This document shows positions 1-30,981 of a stretch of DNA of 64,000 nt, piece after piece. Below the pieces are notes generated by a model. That model was given only the letters and a program-made list of their open reading frames with translations. It did not search any database and had not been told where the DNA came from. How positions within the stretch are numbered: the stretch's first letter is position 1; every line of letters begins with the position of its first letter. The position numbers and the translations under genes are program-made. Source of the stretch: Rotaria socialis (Eukaryota; Rotifera; Eurotatoria; Philodinida; Philodinidae); contig CAJNYU010000512.1 of assembly GCA_905331475.1 (NCBI GenBank), forward strand, positions 1-64,000, given 5' to 3'.

Positions 1-1230
1 ACGTTTTTTTTCGTGATTATCACCATAATCCTAGAGAATATTTTTGATTGAACATTAAATTATTTCAATGATTCACTATCTTAGATCAGATGCTAAGAAA
101 TAGACTATTCGCTAAGATTACTTAATGACGTCACTTTAATTATCTCGAAACTATCAAACAATAAAACTTTTCAAAATCATCATTTTCGGATCAAATTTTT
201 AGGCGAACGAGACTTAGTATTGTGAATTGGCAAAAAGATGCAACAACTTCGATCTCGATATTTTCGTATCTAGTTAGAATGGATTTTCTATCATTTACGA
301 CTCTTTAGATCATCGCGTCACTTTATTAGAACTTTTATGCGTACTCAAGTTAGAAAGAAACAAAAAAAAACTCGCGACGGACTACAGAAATGCTTCTGCT
401 TCGCATCGCATTAAAAACTATTTTGCTCAAAGCCATTGACGGGGATATCGAAATATAATTTTCAACAATGACTCAGATCAATGATGGCCTTTCGCCGCGA
501 CTCCTTGTCATTGTGCCCGTGCCTGGTCATTTTCGTACAACACGACTATACATGATTCGAGATGCCACTATAAGGTGGCAGGCCATACAATGCATTAGTG
601 TATTGATTGTATAATAAAGTAACGGAGAAAGAAAACATGACCATCAACGAGAATTAAAAGGGGGAAGACGTCGAAAAATAAGTGGACTAAAATAACTAGT
701 GAAACAATGAAATATATTTTGTCTGATGATGATGATGAACTATAATCGATCAAGTATTGTAAATTACTGTTTAAAAATATTTTCATTCAAACAGCATAAT
801 GAAAAATCACATAAATGTATGTGCACAGGAAATAGGAGTAACGATTAGTATTGTCACATCCTGTTCAATTTTGACCACAACACAGAAGAAATCTGGTTAC
901 TCGATCGAAATATTCTATTCGAATTGTACAATATTTTTCTACCTTTTGGTCGATATCTGCTTTATGTACATCAGAAGGAAATTTTTTTTTCTATGACTAA
1001 AAGAATAATTTAAAAAAAAAAGTAAACTCATCGATACATAGCGACATCTCAATTTTGGACTTCATATATATATTTATTGACCAACAAACCATATATTGAA
1101 CCACTAATAAAATATATAAATTTTCCTCTTCAATCGAACGAATTTTTTCTCATCTTATCATTTTCCGCTATTTTAGATTTGTGTTCTGCGCATATAATCA
1201 TCGATATTTGCGCATCGATACAGCTAAGAG
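1..1230. other. Gene-free stretch upstream of NOP56
   Basis: AT-rich sequence with only short open frames that show no recognisable protein pattern. The last part must hold the promoter and 5' UTR of NOP56. No repeat with clear termini was seen. Confidence 0.5.
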
Positions 1231-3439
1231 ATGGTATACTTATTTTAAAATTTTATTTTCTGTTTTAAATATTTCATAATTTCTATTACATTAGTCGAAT
1301 CTCTATGTACTCTACGAACATGCCTCGGGCTATTCTCTATTCCGTGTCCGTGAATTTGAAGAAATCGGTATGACTATACCGCAAGTGGAAGAAAGCGTAG
1401 TTGATTTATCAAAATTTGCTACGGTTGTTAAACTTGTTGGATTTTATCCATTTCAATCTGGTATTAATGCACTCGATAATATCAATGCAATTTCCGAAGG
1501 TTGTTTTTTTTCTTTTTATGAATTTGATTAAGAAATAAGAAAGGCTCATGTTTTTCCTCAACAGGTTTGGTTCATGATGATCTCCGAACATTTCTTGACA
1601 CAAATTTACCAAAAGAAAAGAAACGTGCAAAAATGATTCTTGGTGTTGCTGATCCTCGTATAGCATCGACTATCAATGAACTTTTCTCAATTTCATGTCA
1701 ACATACCGGTGTTGTACCTGAACTTCTACGAGGTGAAATTTTTAATACAAGAAAAAAGAAATACGTATATATTTCATGTTTGTTTTTGTGATTTAAAGGT
1801 TTTCGACTGCATTTTCCGAATTTGGTTAAAGGTCTAACAGATCAAAATCAAAACAAAGCTCAACTTGGTTTAGGTCATGCCTATTCGCGTGCTAAAGTTA
1901 AGTTCAATGTTAACCGTGTTGATAATATGATTATTCAGTCGATTGCTCTACTCGATCAACTTGATAAAGATATAAATACATTTGCAATGCGTATTCGGTA
2001 TGAATAGACCTTTTTAAAGCATTTAGCGTTTTTTTAAACTTTGGCCTGTTGTTTATTTATTTATAGAGAATGGTATGGTTATCATTTTCCAGAATTAATA
2101 AGAATTGTCTCAGATAATTATACATACGCACGTGTTGTTTATCTAATGAAAAATCGAAAAGAATTTACAATCGACCGTGAAGAAGAATTAGAAGCTATTA
2201 CCATGGATAGTGGAAAAACAGGAGCTATTTTTGAAGCCATGAAAACAACAATTGGTTTGTTCGATTCATTTTTTTCGAATATTTGTGACGAATAAATTTG
2301 TTTTGCGATTTCAGGTATGGATATTTCACCAATTGATCTTATCAATATCGAATCTTTTGCCAAACGAGTGATTCATTTATTTGAATATCGCAAAGGATTA
2401 CAAGAGGTAAAATTTTTTATTTGTTTGACTTTCGTTAAATAGTTATGATTTGATTATTTAGTATTTAAGAAGTAAAATGGGACAAGTGGCACCAAATTTA
2501 GCGAATCTAATCGGTGAACAGGTAAATATTAGATCTAGGCAATAACAATAGATTGATAAAAGAAATGAAGGCCATGGGTATAAGCGCAATAATAAATTTT
2601 GAATATTTCAAAGACATTATAAATCAAAGTCCATGCATAAAATCGGAAAGTGTGTTTTGAAATGTAAACATCACTAGGATTTATCTCAGTTATGTTTTTT
2701 AACACGAAAGATAAAAATATTTTTCGAGTGGCGAAGGATTGGCCTTATCTTTTATCATAGAAATTTATGATTCTAATAATTATATCTAGGTCGGCGCTCG
2801 TCTTATTGCTCATGCTGGTAGTTTAACAAATTTGGCTAAATATCCAGCATCAACAATTCAAATATTAGGTGCCGAAAAAGCTCTCTTTCGGTAAGTCTGG
2901 GCCACATGAAAGAAAAAAAGATAAACAATTTTTTTCCATATTCATAGAGCATTGAAAACCAAAGGTAATACACCAAAATACGGTTTAATCTATCATTCAT
3001 CACATATTGGCAAAGCAAGTACCGCAAACAAAGGTCGCATATCACGTTATCTTGCTAATAAATGTGCCATTGCATCACGTATTGATTGTTTTTCTGGTTA
3101 GTTAATTTTTTTTCAATCAACTATGTACATATCATTTATTCTATTTTTAAAGATATTCCAACTTCCATTTTTGGTGATCGTCTAAAACAACAAGTATCAG
3201 ACCGCTTGAAATTTTACGACAGTGGAGAATTACCACCGAAAAATGTCGATGTTATGCAACTAGCTTTACAAGAAGCTGAAGTTGAACGTGAAGACATTTT
3301 AGCTAAAGAGAAAAAACGCAAGAAAAAAGAAAAAAAACGCCGAAAAGAAGCTGAAGCCGCAGAAGTATCTCTCAACTGCAGTTTCGCCAATGGTACATCT
3401 GCACTTACAGAAGCGGTTAACAATATGGAAGTTGCTTAA
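1231..3439 (+). CDS. NOP56: NOP56, box C/D snoRNP core protein
   Basis: Nop56 is a core scaffold of box C/D snoRNPs in the nucleolus, where it works with fibrillarin, Nop58 and the 15.5K protein in 2'-O-methylation and processing of rRNA. Ten exons join cleanly: 1231-1233, 1295-1499, 1565-1732, 1799-1997, 2067-2254, 2315-2406, 2462-2521, 2790-2890, 2948-3096 and 3153-3439, giving 1452 nt and 483 residues. The N-terminal Nop5 domain ([11 protein letters not shown], then PQVEESV) is followed by a coiled-coil/Nop region with the family signatures [40 protein letters not shown] and [10 protein letters not shown] lysine-rich tail lies near residues 440-458. Exon 1 carries only the start codon. Most introns are 55-70 nt; the one before exon 8 is 268 nt. 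Identification is very secure; only the one-codon first exon is inferred, from frame, splice signals and the human gene structure. Confidence 0.96.
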
Positions 3440-3555
3440 AATTTTTTTTGGTTGTTATTTCTTTGTTTACTTCCGCTTTGTTATTATTTGTTTCGACAAA
3501 TAGAAACTTCTTGTTACGAAAAAAAAAAATAATTGTTAAGTACAACTTTGTTGTA

Positions 3556-4759
3556 GATTTGAAAAAATACATACACAATGACAACAAGAAAACAAACGCC
3601 TAATGATTTTCTTAAACAAATTATTGGCCGACCAGTTGTTGTTAAACTTAACAGTGGTATTGGTAAGAATATTTTGTTTTATTGTTCAATAACACTTAGT
3701 GCAGAGAGTATTAAAATATAGGTTTGAGTAAGAGATGAAAAGAGGTTTTGTGTTTTGAATTAAATTTTCTTGATTGATAATTAAATGTGAGATGCTATTA
3801 AGAAAATCAAAAAATGATGTATGATGTCAGTTACGATTATAGAGAAAAATGATTGATGCGTTTTCTTACGTTTATTTTGATTTTACTTTTTAGCTGATAT
3901 CTAAATACTCCTACTTATGGTTGGCCTTGCTAGTTGACTATACTTTTCTTTCATACGAGAATTGCAGTGATAATCAAATGAACACAAGAGATAGAATAGC
4001 TACATAGGTCGTAACAGCATGACTGTACCATACAATGCGCATGTAAATTTCAGGAATAATCAACTCAAGAAAAAAAAAACACTTCGATTTGTAGTCAGAC
4101 AAATTTTCATAGACATGAAGTTGTGGACACTTACTTCTTTAAATGAATACGAAAAATCACATCAATAAATAAAAATTTCATAACTATGAAATTCTTGACA
4201 ATCAAAATCATTTTCTAGCCATAAAGGGCCCACATTTATATTTTACTGTTCACAATTGAAGTTTTAAGCGAACAAAAAAAGTTCATACAACAAATAACTA
4301 ATTTATTTTGAGAATCGCATCCGACGCTTTTATTTAGAATATATATCTCGAGTCATTTCCTTTTTTGAGCAAATTAAACTTCACACTGATATGCATGAAA
4401 CATGCCTACGTGTATCTTGTTTTACCGAGCAGCTTATGGTAGACAAGTTTTATGACCTTGTCTCTCATCAAGGATATATCTCAGTCGATACACAATACTC
4501 AATAAAAACTTGATCACATAATTACATAGTACGAAATCGATCCAATAAAATTCCTTGCCATCTTTTTCTTTTGAGATTAACATGCAATTGTAGACTTCGT
4601 TTAGATTATCGTGGTGTATTGGCATGTCTCGATGGCTATATGAATATTGCATTGGAACAAACAGAAGAATATAATGGTGGCCAACTCAAAAACAAATATG
4701 GCGACGCTTTTATTCGTGGCAATAATGTATTATATATATCGACTCAACGAAAGAAATAA
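3556..4759 (+). CDS. LSM6: LSM6, U6 snRNA-associated Sm-like protein
   Basis: LSm6 is one subunit of the seven-membered LSm rings: LSm2-8 binds the U6 snRNA 3' end in the nucleus, and LSm1-7 acts in cytoplasmic mRNA decay. The coding part is two exons, 3578-3662 and 4605-4759, giving 79 residues against 80 in human. The sequence is almost identical to animal LSM6 (RKQTPNDFLKQIIGRPVVVK in exon 1; DYRGVLACLDGYMNIALEQ in exon 2), with Sm1 and Sm2 motifs complete (RGNNVLYIS near the end). The single intron is 942 nt, far longer than the usual 60 nt here. The stop codon lies inside an AATAAA hexamer at 4755-4760, and another AATAAA follows at 4782. The entry begins at a possible splice-acceptor (TTGTTGTAG) just upstream of the start codon. 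Confidence 0.96.
3663..4604 (+). other. LSM6: Long intron of LSM6
   Basis: This 942-nt intron starts GTAAGA and ends TTTAG. It is about fifteen times the typical intron length in the window. I saw no inverted terminal repeat or reading frame that would explain the extra length; it may hold an old, decayed insertion or a regulatory element. Confidence 0.8.
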
Positions 4760-4896
4760 AGTACTCTTTTCAAAATGTATAAATAAAAACTCAAAATTTT
4801 AAGAACTATGATTAAGAAAACAAAACAGACTGAGAGAACAATAAAAAAGACAAGCACGAATATGATCACTGTTGTATATCTTTTCTTTTTCACTCT

Positions 4897-6095
4897 TCAA
4901 ACAATATTGCTTGATGGATTCGCATTCCAGCGAGCGCATGGCAATTGATTTTGTTCGCCCATTCGAACGAATGTATACGAAAATAAACCGAATATTGTAA
5001 GTAAAATACCAAAAAATTGCTTATAGTTAAGTGTATCTTGAAATAGAAGAAAACCACCAACAAGAATTGATATTGTTTTTAAATGACCGATCATGTTATA
5101 CGTCAATGCAGATCTAAATTTTTCAAAAGAAAAATATCAACTCAAATCTCTAACGAAATAGTTCATTCTACATACGTATTTTTAATAACCCAATAAATTG
5201 ATAGGTTAACAGCAAATGCAATAATACCCGAAGCTACAACAGCCATGAGTGCCGTTCGTTGTTCTTCACTTGTTGCATATGATGGAAAACTTTCCATAAC
5301 AGCTATAAATGGTACAAGGATTACTGCTGATAATGGTGCTTGATAATAAAGTAATTGTTGAGAATTCATTTCTAAATCTTTTAAACGTGCACCAACCCAA
5401 ACTTGATAAAGTGATGCAGACATAACACCGATCGTTGCTATGACTGTACCAATTATAGTTAATTTAATATCGTTAACAGAATGTGTACATACGCCGACAA
5501 CAACTGGTACTAATGTAGCAATAACCATACGAGAATATTCTACTTTATAGTATTGCCATGATATAAGGGCAACTACGGGCGTAGTTAAAACTTTAAATAA
5601 TTGATATGTTCCTATTGTATTATGTTCTAATGATAAATTTGTGAATACAACAAAGGCACAGAATGAAATTGATAGTGGTAAAACTTTGATTATTGATACG
5701 GATTTACGTACGAATGTATTCATTTGTAAACATATAATTAAACCGAATGATGTGAATGCCATTTGTATAGCAGTTAGTGTCATTGTTTTGATTTGGCAAT
5801 GAGAAAAAATATATTTATTAAGAAATATAATACCAATTGATGATAATATATTGCATCCGCAACCTAATACAACACGAATGTGGTCTTGTATCGCATCTTT
5901 TGATGCCATTGATGCACGTTTATTTGATGGTGGATCGATTTTAATCTATAAATAGAAAAATCAATAGAACTAGTTGAATATTTGAAAAATTCAAGAACAA
6001 TTCTTTATCGAATCTCGTACAAGTGACGCTGTTGATTCATCAGGAATTGAAATTTTATCGTCGATGTTAAGGGGATAACTGTTGTTTGTTGACAT
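4897..6095 (-). CDS. SLC35E3: SLC35E3-type nucleotide-sugar/triose-phosphate transporter family protein
   Basis: A multi-span transporter of the drug/metabolite superfamily, SLC35 group, expected in Golgi or another endomembrane; the substrate of SLC35E3 is not firmly known. Three exons, 6095-6021, 5945-5176 and 5113-4897, give 353 residues. Human SLC35E3 signatures are clear: FCAFVVFTNLSLEHNTIGTY, then SLYQVWVGARLKDLEMNSQQ, LLYYQAPLSA, then FAVNLSIYWVIKNTSALTYN and MIGHLKT. About ten hydrophobic segments are visible. The N-terminal exon adds about 40 residues of polar leader before the first membrane segment, longer than in human. The gene ends 137 bp from the LSM6 stop in convergent orientation, so the two 3' UTRs probably share or nearly share the gap. 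Confidence 0.93.
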
Positions 6096-7069
6096 TGCAT
6101 ATAAACTGCGAGTAAAATCAAGCTAGCAGCAGTGTGTGTGTGTGTTGAATGTGAAAAATAGATCAATGTTTCAAATCAAACGACATCTACAAACAGTTCA
6201 TACAAGTAAAATCAAGACAAAACTGTTAGTTTTTTTAATACAGCGAAGGAGTAAACGTGCATGTTAACTGTTGGTTGAGTAGAAGAAAAGCAAAAGAGAA
6301 TGTTCTTGGTGGTTATGAGCATGCAGAAAGAAAAAGAATGACGAAATATGTCTAAGATAGAAAAAAAAAACGAGCAGAAAAATGCTTCGTTTAGGAAGAT
6401 TTAAGAAAAATGGAAACAAGTATACATCGGGAAGCACGTTGTTAAAAAAAATAGTTTGCAAGCAATTTTATTTTAATAGCATTACCGAGTCGTCGTTATT
6501 TGTTCTCGTGTGTTTATAGAACTTACGTACGTATATCGAACATAAAAATGGCCGTCTAAACAGATCAATTTGCGCAAAGAGAGGGAAGAAAAAAGTCATT
6601 TTAGTTGACAGTGTACTTTTCGAAACAACCTATACTCGTGTATACTTATAACCAAGCGAGGAAAAAGAATAGAAAGAAAACAGAGCACAGCATTGCAAAA
6701 AAGAACGATTTCGAAGAATAGAAAAAAGAACGATTTCTTCGCGACTCTGCTGTTGGGGTTCAGTGACTACATGAAAAAGAAAAGGAAAAAGGGAAAAAGC
6801 GTTTGTCAGGGATACAAGATGCAGTCATGCAGTTACTTTAAGCCTAAGTTCAGTTCACAAGAAAATGTAAATTATAAGTACGCTTATTCAATTTAGAACC
6901 AACTAGTCGATACAAGCGAAATAGAATTATGAATTTATTCTACTGGTTTGAAAAAATCTAATATCTTATAAGAGCTCACGAGCAACAAATATTTATTTAT
7001 TAGGCGAGCCATAGTGATCGTTGACACGAGCAAAACTTTAATTAGAAACGTGATTCATACAGGTCTAAC
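6096..7069. other. Intergenic region between two divergent genes
   Basis: This spacer separates the divergent starts of the SLC35E3-type gene and the ATP-grasp-like gene and should hold both promoters. It contains a short TG run near 6132-6143 and purine-rich A/G stretches at 6590-6800. Short open frames here have low-complexity composition and are not convincing genes. Confidence 0.5.
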
Positions 7070-8690
7070 ATGTATACTATAGATAGTGCTTCTTCATTAC
7101 AATCGATCAGAATTCTTTATATTCCTCCATATTATGAAAATCATCTTGAATTAGCATTTGATAGATTAAGAACCGATAATAAAAATGTCAGTTATCAAAT
7201 ATATACTATTGATAGAACATTTTCAACATCTAATTTGAATTTTTTATTATCCATGTGTCGAACTGTTATCAATGAAGAACATATACAAATGCTTGTTACT
7301 GATAGTTCTATAGGTCAATTAGTAGTAGCTAAATTGTGCCAAGAATATCCGCAAATTAGTAATGGTGGAATGAATTTTTTGAATACGCTTCATTGTATTA
7401 GTCGACTGTTAATAACAGAATTATTTGATATTGATGAATGCATACCGACAGTATGTCTTGATATAGCAGACGATTCAAAAACGAATTTACAACGGATAGA
7501 AACATTTTTATCGAGCAATAAAATTGATGGATATATAAAATCATTATATAGTTATGATAACGAATCGTCTAGTTTTCGTTTTTCAAATTGGAGTAATCAC
7601 AAAGAGATTATTAATAATTGTATTGAACGTTATAAGCAACAATTTATGAACAGTCTACTGCCACTTTTTCGTGTCTATGTTTCAAAACAACAATATCCAT
7701 CCGTGTTCAAACCGAGTTATCTCGTTCAACCGTTTTTTGATCTTGTTACATATCCACATTGGCGTATGGTTATTGCTAATTGTTGTATTTATGATAAAGA
7801 AATAATTATGTGGCCACTAGTCGATGGTTATTCAGGATGGTAAAAAAAACTCCTAGTAGAATTCTGAAATTAAAAAATCGAAATGTAGAATTTTGTTGCG
7901 TACAAAATAAAAGCAGAGTTGTACTTTGAAATGTAAACTAATATTTTATAGGCCATTTCTTGCCGAAAAACCACTAGCAATTATGCCGATCATTATTTGT
8001 CCAAGTCGACAAATTTCAAACGAACAGCAAAATATAGTTTATGCACGTTTTCGAAAACATGTGCATCATCTCATTAAAAACTATCATCTTCGTCATGGTT
8101 GGATTCAATGTTCGTATTTTATATCATGTACAAATGAAATACGTTTAGTGTCAATGAAACCGACTTGGTCTGTTTATTTAACTGAAGGATTTAATTCTAC
8201 GAATGAATATGGAAATCCAATCATGGCTCTTGTTCAACTGGCAAATCGTCAACGACCTCAGGCACCGGTTCTGAATGGTAGAACTGCGTATATTCATCGA
8301 TTATGGATGAATATTCAAGAAAAACATTGTATTAACGATCTTATTGATTTCAAAGAAATTAAACGCATTCAACGAACAAGTAATTCTCTAAGTCGTTATG
8401 TTCGATTACGTTTTCAAGACAATGATATGATCAATAATGATAACGAACGACAAAATTTTATTGATTGTGGTTTTATTCAAGTAAATGGTGACTATTATGA
8501 AATGGGTCTAACGAATTTAATTGAATTTCGTTATAAATTATTGAAAAAATCTGAATTATTTCCTTTTGTTCATCATTCAATGTTATCTGCTAGTCAATCT
8601 CAATTCGATCCTATAACGTGTTTACCAACGAACGAGCTAATTACACAATTAGAAAAATTACGACAACAAGAACACAAAGATTTAATCTAA
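7070..8690 (+). CDS. Uncharacterised protein, possible degenerate ATP-grasp fold
   Basis: Two exons, 7070-7839 and 7952-8690, join in frame across a 112-nt intron to give 502 residues; the junction rebuilds DGYSGWPFLAEKP. I do not recognise the family by name. The middle (about residues 220-350) has the layout of an ATP-grasp domain: a strand pair VQPFFDLVTYPHWRMVIANC, a lid-like IIMWPLVDGYSGW, then a helix and a strand ending NEIRLVSMKPTWS where active enzymes carry the metal-binding E-x-N-P-R type motif. That acidic/Asn-Pro pattern is absent, so catalysis is doubtful. The N-terminal 150 residues look like an alternating alpha/beta pre-ATP-grasp region. No signal peptide or membrane segment is seen. 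It is convergent with the dynein gene. The fold assignment is inference; the gene itself is well supported by two long open exons and a clean splice. Confidence 0.7.
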
Positions 8691-9641
8691 ATAATCAATC
8701 TCATATGTCAAGATTTATCTGTATAGTGTTAGTTATGATATGCAGTAAAAAAAAACCTAAAATCTATTATGAAGCGTTATAATATTTGTACTAATTCAAG
8801 CAGTCAGTTCATAATACTTTTTGGGTACAAAATCTTGGGGATTTTTTTCTGTACAGACTATGAGCGAAGGAATTTAAAAAGAGGTCAATTCTAGTTATTT
8901 CGAAAATTGTCGGAATAAATTGAAAGGTGATTATATTTCATAACGTAGTTACGAGCAATTTCTGAAAGAAAGTTCCAGGGAAATTTACTGACCTCTCGTT
9001 TTAGTCAGAATTTAATAAGTATGTTTCATACTTTGGAAATATTCGTCTCGTATAGTTTCTATGGAAATCTCTATAGGAAATGATTACACACGAGTTTTAG
9101 TTGTTAATATCCTAATTTCTTCACAGGAAAGAATTTCTCTATTTACCGGAGAGATCATCGAGAATTGTTTGTTTTTCTTCTCTTAAATTAATCTAAAAGA
9201 ATGTATTTGTATTTAAATAGAATTTAGATTATTCGCGTAGTCACACGAAGCAGAATTTAGACTGAAAATATTTGTTTTTAAAGAAATTAAACGTTTATTT
9301 ATTTGGAATGAATTTGTTTACAGAAAAGAAACGGAAGTTCTCATGTGAAGAAGCGTAAAAGGATGTAAGTGAAACAAAACGAAACGAATAAAATAGATTT
9401 ATATAGAACTATAATGAGTTAATTAGACACTGTTTTTTGCTTCATTCAAAGTTCGATCTCATAAAGCCAGAGAAAAACATAAAACGAAAGCCAACGAAAT
9501 TATCAAACATAAGAAGCAAAATGAAAAGAAACTAGAGAATATTTATGTTTAGGAGACATATCTCCGTTCGTAAGATTATCGAATGGAAAACTATCACCGG
9601 ACGGTGTAGAATTAAAAAGAAAATAAACACTCTAATAAAGT
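8691..9641. other. Intergenic region between convergent genes
   Basis: AT-rich spacer between the stop of the ATP-grasp-like gene and the stop of the dynein gene. No gene or clear repeat is visible. Apparent plus-strand frames at its right end are the antisense of the dynein C-terminus. Confidence 0.5.
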
Positions 9642-30007
<20,366 letters not shown>

Positions 30008-30291
30008 GATTCTGTATGAATTTGATCAACACAGAAAGTGAAAGTGTATCAATGTTTTGAATACCATTGTAGATGTATTTACAAGTTTGATTACTAGGCA
30101 ACAAATGTCCTTCACTAGGTTTCAAATGATAATAAAGAAAGTGTTTGAAATCATTTCATATTTTATGAAAATCTTTTTCTAATTATTAGAAAATGTTCCT
30201 TTACGAAGCTTTGATCAAATGAGATTTTGTCACGTGATGACATCTATTGAATAAGTTTCACGCTGGTATAATAATATATCTTTTTTTTTTT

Positions 30292-30981
30292 TTATACAAT
30301 TGTTGTTGGATCAAACAATATAAAACAGTCAAGACAACATGCAAAACTACTATTGGAAAATTTTTTCTTATTAAAGTTTTTCAATCTGTTCGCCGTCGAT
30401 GTAGAAGATGATGATGATTCGGAATCAGCCTTTTCATTTTTTCCCATAGTTATATTATTTGAAAATGGTGACGACACTGCTGTTGAATAACGTCGTAGTA
30501 AATTTAATGAAACAAAACAAACATTATCTTGACGAGAATTAATTTTTCGTTGACATTTTGAGCAAATACGTTGCAAACATATTGTACAACAAATTCCCGG
30601 ATTTAATAGAGAAAATTTGACTTTTCGACATGAAAAACATATATAACCATTAACAACAGTTGTATATAGATTAAAATCATAAAGTAATGTTGCGAATTCA
30701 CTATTTGTTTGAACATTTCTTATATGAGACAATTCGTCAAAATTTAAAGCAACATATGGATTCTTTTTAATTGACTGTTGGATGTCGGTTCTTGATGGCA
30801 AGCATGATGGCGATGAACACAGTTCAGGCGAAAGTGATGTTAGGATAGGTGTAGTCTTTTCTTGTAGATTAATATCAAATGATAATGAAGATACAGAAAT
30901 TCCATTGGTATTGCAGTCAGTATCATCATCATCATCTTCGATAAAAATAGGTTGAACACGTTTACGTCCAGGTGTCGACAT
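30292..30981 (-). CDS. Spire-like C-terminal protein: Spir box plus FYVE-type zinc finger
   Basis: A single-exon frame of 229 residues. Residues about 80-145 resemble the C-terminal part of Spire actin nucleators: a Spir-box-like helix (LNFDELSHIRNVQTNSE) followed by a modified FYVE finger with paired cysteines (CFSCRKVKFSLLNPGICCTI, then CLQRICSKC) and a last pair CCLDC near the end. In Spire these regions target vesicle membranes, with Rab GTPases and myosin V as partners. The KIND and WH2 domains that bind formins and actin are missing, and no sequence for them is seen upstream before 32733. The N-terminus has an acidic run (EDDDDD) and the C-terminal third is Ser- and Asn-rich. It could be a stand-alone Spir-box/FYVE adaptor, a truncated Spire duplicate, or a rabphilin/Slp-like Rab-binding finger. 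It lies 285 bp upstream of the dynein start on the same strand. Confidence 0.55.
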   Translation of the reverse strand: MSTPGRKRVQPIFIEDDDDDTDCNTNGISVSSLSFDINLQEKTTPILTSLSPELCSSPSCLPSRTDIQQSIKKNPYVALNFDELSHIRNVQTNSEFATLLYDFNLYTTVVNGYICFSCRKVKFSLLNPGICCTICLQRICSKCQRKINSRQDNVCFVSLNLLRRYSTAVSSPFSNNITMGKNEKADSESSSSSTSTANRLKNFNKKKFSNSSFACCLDCFILFDPTTIV

